Positions 56,801 through 64,000 of a stretch of DNA of 64,000 bases are shown piece by piece. This DNA is from Rhodoferax sp. (GTDB lineage: Bacteria > Pseudomonadota > Gammaproteobacteria > Burkholderiales > Burkholderiaceae_C). The position numbers and the translations under genes were made by a program. Within the stretch, counting starts at the first letter, position 1, and every line of letters starts with the position of its first letter. Below the pieces are notes generated by a model. The model did no database searches, was not told the origin of the DNA, and saw only the letters and a list, made by a program, of their open reading frames with translations. The stretch lies in NCBI RefSeq assembly GCF_012927445.1, contig NZ_JABBPD010000008.1:62001-126000 (forward strand). Direction: 5' to 3'.

Positions 56801-57559
56801 ATGATGAACGTTCAACCAATATCGAGCGCAGCCCGTTGGCAGCCTTCGGCGACTCAACCTGCACTCAAGCTTGAGAGCGACGAGCGCTGGTCTAGTTTTG
56901 ACGAAGTTTTGAATTTATTGCGATTTGATGGCCATGTGCATGGCGTGAATAGCAGTCTGTTCAGGCGTCGCCGCCTCAAGGCCGGTCAGTCAGCTTTGCG
57001 TATGGGACAGCCATTTGACGGGCTTTATGTGGTGCGACTCGGCGCCCTTAAAACATCCATGACGCATGTGGATGGCGTTGAGCATGTTCTTGCCTTTCCC
57101 ATGAAGGGTGATCTGCTGGGGTTTGACGGTATTTGCAAAAACAAGTACTTGAGCGAAGTGGTCGCTTTGACGGACTGCGACTTGATCCGTATTCCCGATG
57201 CAGAGTTATTTTCGCCAGGCCGTGGTTGCAATGATATTGAACGCATGGCTTATTGGGCCATCAGCCGTGAGATCGTGCAGGAGCAAACAACTTACGCCTT
57301 GACTCATTCAGCCAAGTCTGAAGCTCGGGTAGCGCGGTTTCTGCGTACCCAATCGGAACGTTTTGCGGCCATGGGCTACTCGCCGAACCGATTTACATTG
57401 CCAATGACCCGGCGCGATATCGGTAACCACCTGAATGTCACGCTAGAGACTGTGAGTCGCGCTTTCTCGGCACTGGATCACCTTGGAATTATTTCAGTCG
57501 AAAGACGTGAAATTAAAATTCTTTCGCTGGAAGCCTTGCGCAAGTTCGAAAACAAATAG
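56801..57559 (+). CDS. Crp/Fnr-family transcriptional regulator
   Basis: Cyclic-nucleotide-binding-fold regulator of 252 residues (251 from the second ATG at 56804). The beta-roll sensor spans about 40-155, and the helix-turn-helix is TRRDIGNHLNVTLETVSRAF. Its recognition helix has the E..SR pattern of FNR, so it should read FNR-like TTGAT sites. The N-terminus lacks the four-Cys cluster of true FNR, so O2 sensing through [4Fe-4S] is not supported. It lies 129 bp after the NarL-type gene and 2 bp before the usp gene. Confidence 0.92.
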   Translation: MMNVQPISSAARWQPSATQPALKLESDERWSSFDEVLNLLRFDGHVHGVNSSLFRRRRLKAGQSALRMGQPFDGLYVVRLGALKTSMTHVDGVEHVLAFPMKGDLLGFDGICKNKYLSEVVALTDCDLIRIPDAELFSPGRGCNDIERMAYWAISREIVQEQTTYALTHSAKSEARVARFLRTQSERFAAMGYSPNRFTLPMTRRDIGNHLNVTLETVSRAFSALDHLGIISVERREIKILSLEALRKFENK

Positions 57560-57561
57560 TC

Positions 57562-58107
57562 ATGGAATCCGGCAAAGTGGTGGCGCTCCAAAAGAGCAGC
57601 CCCAGATTTGAAAATATTCTGGTCCCCACTGACGGTTCGGCCCTGTCCCTTGCCGCTGCACTCAAGGCCGTGGAATTTGCAAAGCGTCTGGAGGCGCGAG
57701 TGGTCGCCTTTCATTCAATACCTGTGTACCAATACCCGGTTTATGTGGGTGGCATACCTTTTGAATACCCGTCCGAGGCGGACTATGAGGCGCAATGCCG
57801 AGCTATCGCCGACCGCTATCTTGAGCTGGTTGCCGATGCCGCCGGCGCACAGGGTGTGACGGTCAACACGCGAATTGAATTCAACTCAGAGCCAGCAAAA
57901 GCCATTGTGGAAGCAGCAAAGCGAGAGAATTGCAGCCTGATTTTTATGGGTTCGCATGGCCGTAGCGGCTTGTCCAAAGTTTTTCTTGGCAGCGTTGCGC
58001 TTAAGACGCTGACCTTGGCCCACATACCGGTCATGGTAGACCGTCCAACTCAAGAGGAAATTTCTCACGCGGAGGAATTGATGCGCCAAAGTGCCATTGA
58101 GCCATAA
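57562..58107 (+). CDS. Universal stress protein UspA family
   Basis: Single-domain Usp of 181 residues. The N-terminal strand NILVPTDGSALSLAAALKAV and the ATP-binding motif G-x2-G-x9-G-S (GSHGRSGLSKVFLGS, about 130-144) are complete, so it belongs to the ATP-binding group. It begins 2 bp after the Crp/Fnr stop, so the two genes are probably co-transcribed. Usp genes of this kind are often under FNR-type control during oxygen limitation. Confidence 0.93.
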   Translation: MESGKVVALQKSSPRFENILVPTDGSALSLAAALKAVEFAKRLEARVVAFHSIPVYQYPVYVGGIPFEYPSEADYEAQCRAIADRYLELVADAAGAQGVTVNTRIEFNSEPAKAIVEAAKRENCSLIFMGSHGRSGLSKVFLGSVALKTLTLAHIPVMVDRPTQEEISHAEELMRQSAIEP

Positions 58108-58275
58108 CTCACAATCTCATTGAATATCGGGCCGCATGACAGGGGGTCAATGAATCCATTTTCAGGTCTGCTAAAAACGTGTCTTTACGGGCTAGCACTG
58201 TGCGTTTAAACTGCCACAAAAAAGTGACAGTTTGATCGAGCAGTCGATCTCTAAAAAAGACCAAATGGAGGTTGA

Positions 58276-60719
58276 TTGAAAAAAAACGACGTGCTACCGG
58301 CGAGCGCGCCCTTTCCTATTGTCGGCATTGGTGCTTCTGCCGGGGGGTTGGTGGCACTGGAGCAATTTTTGTCGCAATCACCACCCAAGAGTGGAATGGC
58401 ATTTGTCATCGTGCAGCACCTTGATCCCAATCGGGAGGGCATGCTGGTTGAGTTACTGCAACGTCATACCCTCATGCCAGTTATCGAGGCACAGGAACAG
58501 ACTCAAGTCGAGTCCAATCATGTGTATGTGATCCCCCTGGTCATGACCTCTCCATTCAGAATGGTGAACTGCATTTGCAGGTGCCGCCGGAACCTCGTGG
58601 ACTGCGCCTGCCGATTGATTACTTCTTCAAGTCCCTGGCCGATGACCGGCAACAAAACAGCATTGGTGTCATCCTCTCGGGCATGGGTTCAGACGGAACG
58701 CTGGGCTTGCGAGCCATCCGGCAAGCCGCTGGCGCGTGTTTTGTGCAGTCACCTGCGCAAGCCCAGTTCGACAGCATGCCGCGCAGCGCGATTGATGCCG
58801 GTGTGGCCGATGTGGTCGCTTCGGCCGACGAATTGCCGAAAAAAATCCTGGCTTATGTCGGTCGCGTCCAGCTCGGTGCCCAAGCTGAAACCGAGTCCGA
58901 AACAGATCAGAAAGATGTTGGCTTCCTCGATCAAGTCATTGTGTTGCTGCGCACCCAGACCGGGCATGATTTTTCGCGCTACAAAAAAAGCACAATTTCG
59001 CGTCGAATTGAGCGCCGCATGGGTCTGCATCAACTGGCCCGTCTTGCTGACTACCTGCGCTATCTACGCGAGAACCCAAGGGAGTCCGAGTTGCTCTTTA
59101 ACGAGTTGCTGATCGGTGTGACCAGCTTCTTTCGTGATGCCCCCGTGTGGGAACAACTCAAAAATGAAGTCATCCCGGCACTGTTGGCTCGTCACCCTGA
59201 TGGCGCAGTCCTGCGGGCCTGGACGCCAGGTTGTTCCACCGGTGAAGAGGCCTACACGCTGGCGATGGTTTTCAAAGAGGCAATTGAAGAAATCAATCCA
59301 ACCCAGCGGTTTTCACTTCAGATTTTTGCCTCTGATCTGGACAAGGAAGCCATCGCCACGGGTCGTGCTGGTATCTACACCCGCAACATTGCAGCCGAGG
59401 TAACAGAAAAACGTTTGAACCGATATTTTGTCGAGGACGTTGGCGGCTATCGGGTATGCAACGAAATTCGCGAGATGGTGATCTTTGCTGAACAAAATGT
59501 CATTGCCGATCCTCCTTTTACAAAACTTAATCTGGTGAGCTGCCGCAATCTGCTGATTTACCTGGAATCCGAGTTGCAGGCCAAGCTGATTCAGTTGTTT
59601 CATTACAGCCTTAATCCTGGCGGCTATCTGGTGTTGGGTAGCGCGGAGTCCATCGGAACAGCGAGCAACCTCTTTTCCCCATTGGATGGTAAATCACGCA
59701 TTTACCGGCGACTTGATGCACCGGCGCGTGTCTTGCCCGTCGACTTTCCTGCTGCGTTTGTTCTCTCTCATCCTAGATGGGGGGGCGCCACATCGCCTCA
59801 GCAAGGTGATATCCCTTTGGGAGCCAACCTTCAGGTGCTGGTGGAAAAACTTGTGTTGCAGCACTATGCGCCTGCCGCTGTGCTGGTCACCGACCAGGGG
59901 GATATGCTGTATTTCAGCGGTAAAACCGGAAAATACCTTGAACCTGCCAGTGGCAAGCCCAGTTTGAATTTGTTTGCGATGGCCCGTGATGGACTCAACC
60001 AGGCGTTGAGCGAAGCGTTTCACCGGGCGGTTCGAGAAAAAACGGCCGCCGAACTTAAAAGTGTGAAAGTTACAGGGAACGGCTTAGCGCATTATGTGAA
60101 TATTGTTGTCCAGCCCCTTGAGGAGCCCGTGGCTCTGCGTGGAATGGTCTTGATCGTTTTAACGATATCGCCACGCCCCGTCGCAAGAAACCGCGTGGAG
60201 TTGGCGATCAATTGGTCGTCGACGGTTCTCGCATGGAAGCACTGGTACAAGAACTTCAGCAGTCCCGGGAAGAAGCCAAGTCAACCCGGGAAGAAATGCA
60301 GACATCCCAGGAAGAACTGAAGTCGACCAATGAAGAGTTGCAGTCGACCAACGAGGAGTTGACAACGTCGAAGGAAGAGATACAGTCGATGAACGAAGAA
60401 CTGCAGACCGTCAACCATGAATTGCAGGCCAAGGTGACCGAGTTGTCACGGGCCAGCAACGACATGCGCAATCTGCTCGACAGTACCGAAATCGCCACAC
60501 TGTTTCTTGATGAGGCGCTCAATGTCCGGCGGACGCTGGTACAAGGTGCGCACCATGCCGTACCGCACGCAAGAGAACCGGATTGACGGCTTGGTGATCA
60601 CTTTTTCGGATATCACGGTCAGCAAGAAGCTGGAGTTGGCGTTGTTCGCGACGCAAGCCCGGCTGCAGACACTGATGGACAATTCCAACCAAAAGGGAGT
60701 TGCTGATGGGCTATCGTAA
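58276..60719 (+). pseudogene. CheB-CheR-PAS fusion sensor, broken by frameshifts and an internal deletion
   Basis: Remnant of a multidomain protein joining a CheB methylesterase (PIVGIGASAGGLVALEQFL), a CheR methyltransferase (RAWTPGCSTGEEAYTLAMVF) and a coiled coil rich in Glu plus a PAS domain. Three lesions: a C run at 58533-58537 is one base short of what restores VIPPGHDLSI; a T run at 60157-60160 is one base short of what restores VLIVFNDIATPRRKK; and near 60525-60535 the PAS domain passes from LDEALNVRR to GRWYKVRTMPYR in another frame, lacking an estimated 60 codons. It starts at TTG 58276 after GGAGG. The first two could be sequencing errors, the third not easily. Confidence 0.85.
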
Positions 60720-62556
60720 AAATCCGTTGAGCCTGATTGAGTTGCGTTGTCTGGCAAAACAGAGGTTGCTCGGGCATGGGCCAGATGTAACCACGGCCTT
60801 GGCCTTGCCGGAGGTTCAGCGCTTATTTGAAGAACTGGAAATTCATCAAATTGAGTTGGAACTTCAAAACGAGTATCTAAACACCGCCAGAGCGCAACTT
60901 GAAGTTGCGCTCAATCAAAGCGGTGAACTCTATGACTTTTCTCCGGTCAGTATTCTTTCGCTCGACCAAACGGGCATCATTACCAAATTGAACCTGGCCG
61001 GTGCCAACCTGCTGGAAGGAGCGCGTGCCCGGCTCTTGGGTAACCGATTTGAACTGTATGTGGCGGATGCCGATGTGGCCGTGCTCAATGCGTTATTGGC
61101 GCAGGCCACCGCATCCGGTGATGTGCAGGGGGGTGAAATAGCGCTGGCTAGAAAAGGACCGCTTACAACGTTTGTGCAAGTCCAGATTGCCCAGTTGCCG
61201 GAAGAATTAGGGTGGCAGCTCATCTTGCTGGATATCACCGAGCACCGGCAAAATGAGGCGCACCTGCGTGTCAGCGAGGAGCGCTGGCAGCTGGCACTGG
61301 AGGCGGCGGGGGACGGCGTTTGGGACTGGAATGTGCAAACAGGCGACATGCTGTTTTCAAAGCGCTTTGAGCAACTCTTTGGTTTTGAAGAGAATGAATA
61401 TGGCCATCATCTGGAGAACTGGCTCGCACGCCTCCATCCGGATGACAAACAACGGGTGATGGGCGATTCGCAAGCCTATTTGGACGGCAAGTCAGACCGT
61501 CTTTTCAATGAGCATCGGGAGCAATGCAAAAACGGTAGCTGGAAATGGGTTTTTTGCAGGGGGGCGATCGTGAGTCGCACGGCCGAAGGGAAACCATTGC
61601 GGATGGTCGGTACGCATGTCGACATCACGAATAAAAAACAGACCGAAGAGGCCTTGCTTTCTTCTGTCAGATTTCAGCAGACCGTATTTGATTCCTTGTC
61701 GGCTCAAATCGCGGTACTGGATCGCCACGGCACGGTCATTCAAACCAATGCCGCCTGGTGGAAATACGCGATTGATAACGAGCTTGCAGAAACTCCCAGC
61801 TTTGGTGGCAGCAACTACCTGGAAATTCTCGATTGCCTGACTGCTCAAGATCAGGAAACGGTCCTCGCTGCCTCGGCTGGGATTGCCTCAGTCGCATCGG
61901 GTGAGGTTTCTGATTTTCAGTTGCCGCATCCTTTTTATACACCGCTAGACAAGCGTTGGTTCACCATGAAAGTGACGCCGGTGCATGATGTCGAGGAGCG
62001 GGTCGTGGTCAGTCATGAAGATGTCACCCGACTCAAGGCGGCCGAACTGGCCAGTTTGACACTCGCCAACATTGACGCCTTGACCGGGGCGCTCAGTCGA
62101 CGGAATTTCCTGAATTTGGCTGAGCAAGAATTGGCCCGTGCTGCTCGCTATGAATTGCCGCTCATGGTGCTGATGCTGGATCTGGATCATTTCAAGCACA
62201 TCAACGACCATCACGGCCATGCCGCTGGCGATGTCGTACTGCAAGCGTTTGTGAAGACGGTGGCGGGTGTTTTGCGGGAGTCTGATTTGATTGGCCGCAT
62301 CGGAGGCGAAGAGTTTGCGGTGTTGTTGCCCAGCACGACACTTGAAGGCGGGCGCTCGCTGGCGCAGCGAATTATTGAAAGTGTCCGTACCAGCCCGGTT
62401 GAGGTGAATGGTGCGCTTCTCTCCTTCACGGTCAGTATTGGGGCCGGCTGTTTGTCCAGTGAGACGTCGTTTGCCAACTTATTGGGCTTGGCGGACGTTG
62501 CGCTGTACAAGGCGAAAAATGGTGGCCGGGATCGGCTTGAAGTCGGGCTGGCATAG
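60706..62556 (+). CDS. PAS-domain diguanylate cyclase (GGEEF)
   Basis: Predicted c-di-GMP synthase of 616 residues. N-terminal helical region, then PAS domains near 75-180 (GELYDFSPVSILSLDQTGI), 185-310 (with PAC segment) and 325-440 are followed by a GGDEF domain. The active-site motif GRIGGEEFAVLLPS is intact, and an inhibitory I-site RESD lies five residues before it. No transmembrane segments. The ATG at 60706 follows AAGGGAG. Its start lies just inside the end of the broken CheB-CheR gene (60719), which suggests they were once co-translated. Confidence 0.94.
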   Translation: MGYRKNPLSLIELRCLAKQRLLGHGPDVTTALALPEVQRLFEELEIHQIELELQNEYLNTARAQLEVALNQSGELYDFSPVSILSLDQTGIITKLNLAGANLLEGARARLLGNRFELYVADADVAVLNALLAQATASGDVQGGEIALARKGPLTTFVQVQIAQLPEELGWQLILLDITEHRQNEAHLRVSEERWQLALEAAGDGVWDWNVQTGDMLFSKRFEQLFGFEENEYGHHLENWLARLHPDDKQRVMGDSQAYLDGKSDRLFNEHREQCKNGSWKWVFCRGAIVSRTAEGKPLRMVGTHVDITNKKQTEEALLSSVRFQQTVFDSLSAQIAVLDRHGTVIQTNAAWWKYAIDNELAETPSFGGSNYLEILDCLTAQDQETVLAASAGIASVASGEVSDFQLPHPFYTPLDKRWFTMKVTPVHDVEERVVVSHEDVTRLKAAELASLTLANIDALTGALSRRNFLNLAEQELARAARYELPLMVLMLDLDHFKHINDHHGHAAGDVVLQAFVKTVAGVLRESDLIGRIGGEEFAVLLPSTTLEGGRSLAQRIIESVRTSPVEVNGALLSFTVSIGAGCLSSETSFANLLGLADVALYKAKNGGRDRLEVGLA

Positions 62557-62574
62557 CCCTTCTCGGAAGGTGAC

Positions 62575-64000
62575 ATGGACAAGAAGCACACCTGGAACCT
62601 TGGCTACTGGGCCATTGCGCTGATGCTGCTACTGCTACTCCAGGACGTCTGGCAAAGCGCGACGCAAGTGCAGACCGTACCCTACAGTGAGTTTGAGAAA
62701 GCCCTGCGTGAGGGCCGCGTGGCCGATATCACCGTTTCTGACCGCACCCTTGTTGGCCGGCTAAAAATCCCCGATGGAAACAAGACCCTGCTGGTTGCGG
62801 CGCGGGTAGAGCCCGACTTGGCGGCTCGACTGGAAAAATTTGATGTGCCTTACACCCGGGTCGTTGACAACACGTTCTTGAAAGACTTGATGTCGTGGAT
62901 CGTGCCGGCGTTGGTGTTTTTTGGATTATGGTTTTTTCTGTTTCGCCGCTTTGCTGACAAGCAAGGCATGGGCGGATTTTTGTCGATTGGCAAAAGCCGC
63001 GCAAAAATTTACGCCCAGACCAATACGGGCATTACCTTTGCCGACGTGGCTGGCGTCGATGAAGCCAAGCATGAGCTGGAAGAGGTGGTAGATTTTCTCA
63101 AGCACCCGCAGGAATATGGTCGTCTGGGTGCCCACATTCCCAAAGGGGTGCTGCTCGTGGGGCCGCCCGGTACGGGCAAGACGCTGCTGGCCAAGGCGGT
63201 GGCGGGCGAGGCGGATGTGCCCTTCTTTTCGATCTCGGGAAGTGAATTCGTCGAGATGTTTGTCGGCGTCGGTGCTGCCAGGGTGCGTGACCTGTTCGAG
63301 CAAGCTCGACTGAAAGCTCCCGCTATTATTTTCATTGATGAACTGGACGCGTTGGGCCGCGCCCGCGGTGCCTTCCCCGGACTGGGCGGGCACGATGAAA
63401 AAGAGCAAACGCTGAACCAGTTGCTCGCTGAAATGGATGGGTTCGATTCGTCGGTCGGGCTGATTATTTTGTCGGCGACCAATCGGCCAGAAATACTTGA
63501 CCCGGCACTGCTGCGGGCCGGCCGCTTTGATCGGCAGGTGCTGGTGGATCGTCCGGACCGGAAAGGCCGTACCGACATCCTGAAGGTTCATGTGCGCAAG
63601 GTCAAGCTCGACGCGGTACTGCGGCTTGAGGACGTGGCTGCCCTGACCCCGGGTTTCAGTGGGGCTGACCTGGCCAACCTTGTGAATGAGGCCACGCTGG
63701 TGGCTACCCGGCGCAAAGCAGATCAGGTGACGATGCCTGATTTCACTGCCGCTGTGGAACGCATCGTTGCGGGACTGGAGCGAAGAAGTCGCGTGCTCAA
63801 CCCCAAAGAGCGAGAGGCCGTTGCGTTTCACGAGATGGGCCACGCCCTGGTGGCGCTGGCGCAGACAGGGACTGATCCTGTGCACAAGGTGTCGATCATC
63901 CCGCACGGCATCGGGGCATTGGGCTACACCATTCAACGTCCGACCGAAGACCGCTATCTCGTGACGCGGCCCGAACTGGAGCAGAAAATCGCCGTTCTGC
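62575..64000 (+). CDS. Accessory FtsH-type AAA+ membrane protease (partial)
   Basis: ATP-dependent zinc metalloprotease anchored in the inner membrane; about 475 codons are present and the C-terminus is past the window end. Two transmembrane helices (about 9-25 and 106-124) flank a short periplasmic part. The AAA domain has Walker [17 protein letters not shown] (near 200) and Walker [16 protein letters not shown]; the second region of homology is at [17 protein letters not shown]. The protease site is HEMGH (family usual HEAGH), near 420. It is 18 bp after the GGEEF gene and sits away from the rlmE neighbourhood of the housekeeping ftsH, so it looks like a second copy. Confidence 0.92.
   Translation, partial: MDKKHTWNLGYWAIALMLLLLLQDVWQSATQVQTVPYSEFEKALREGRVADITVSDRTLVGRLKIPDGNKTLLVAARVEPDLAARLEKFDVPYTRVVDNTFLKDLMSWIVPALVFFGLWFFLFRRFADKQGMGGFLSIGKSRAKIYAQTNTGITFADVAGVDEAKHELEEVVDFLKHPQEYGRLGAHIPKGVLLVGPPGTGKTLLAKAVAGEADVPFFSISGSEFVEMFVGVGAARVRDLFEQARLKAPAIIFIDELDALGRARGAFPGLGGHDEKEQTLNQLLAEMDGFDSSVGLIILSATNRPEILDPALLRAGRFDRQVLVDRPDRKGRTDILKVHVRKVKLDAVLRLEDVAALTPGFSGADLANLVNEATLVATRRKADQVTMPDFTAAVERIVAGLERRSRVLNPKEREAVAFHEMGHALVALAQTGTDPVHKVSIIPHGIGALGYTIQRPTEDRYLVTRPELEQKIAVL

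Noticed and set aside
58108..58275. FNR box upstream of the broken CheB-CheR gene (TTGATCGAGCAGTCGATC)
   Set aside because: The half-sites do not form TTGAT-N4-ATCAA; spacing and the second half are wrong.
1..64000. CRISPR arrays, insertion sequences, prophage or integron
   Set aside because: No direct-repeat arrays, transposase, integrase or phage structural genes were recognised on either strand.

Overview
The window (about 60% GC) reads as chromosome from a betaproteobacterium of the order Burkholderiales, most likely family Comamonadaceae (Rhodoferax/Polaromonas-like). This rests on gene order (rpsO-pnp, tpiA-secG-tRNA-Leu-nuoA..N followed by a DUF2818 gene, a NUDIX gene and a DUF1178 gene), protein character and base composition. 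It is an inference; no search was run. I see no prophage, insertion sequence, CRISPR array, plasmid gene or rRNA.

Layout. 1-4.6 kb: an AcrAB/MexAB-type RND efflux operon (pump gene cut by the left edge) divergent from its TetR/AcrR repressor, with a clear palindromic operator between them. 4.6-8.2 kb: an ANTAR (NasT-like) regulator, tsaD, a small heat-shock protein and an orphan periplasmic binding protein. 8.2-13.4 kb: rpsO and pnp, each with a leader hairpin, then a quinone oxidoreductase, tpiA, secG and tRNA-Leu(GAG). 13.4-29.2 kb: the full 14-gene respiratory complex I operon plus three small downstream genes. 29.2-37.4 kb: glutamate dehydrogenase, an MsbA-like ABC exporter, and a marR-nodT-emrA-emrB drug-efflux operon. 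37.4-45.2 kb: an AttH-like secreted protein and an FtsX-type ABC permease on the minus strand, separated by a plus-strand sensory block (two chemoreceptors and a bacteriohemerythrin). 45.2-53.9 kb: HPF/RaiA-like and CBS-domain proteins, an archease-rtcB-capA operon, two Hsp20 genes, a Met/Gly-rich exported protein, a LolD-type ABC ATPase, miaA and a Bcr-type MFS pump. 53.9-64 kb: a signalling and stress block: three-PAS sensor kinase and NarL-type regulator, Crp/Fnr-type regulator, universal stress protein, a broken CheB-CheR-PAS gene, a PAS-GGDEF diguanylate cyclase, and an accessory FtsH cut by the right edge.

The most unusual signal is a dispersed 45-bp element present at least six times, with a seventh diverged copy. 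Two copies are intergenic and five lie inside protein genes (MsbA-like exporter, NodT, the FtsX permease twice, MiaA). The unit is 15 codons long. All three genes that carry it in one orientation read it in the same frame, and both genes that carry it in the other orientation also share a frame. It therefore adds a related short peptide at what look like linker or loop positions. It resembles in logic the palindromic elements of Rickettsia, but the sequence is different.

Other points: the AttH protein, FtsX permease and LolD-type ATPase appear to be one ABC system broken up by insertions while keeping order and strand; a CapA-like phosphoesterase gene shares an operon with the RNA ligase RtcB and archease; and the CheB-CheR gene carries two homopolymer frameshifts plus an internal deletion.
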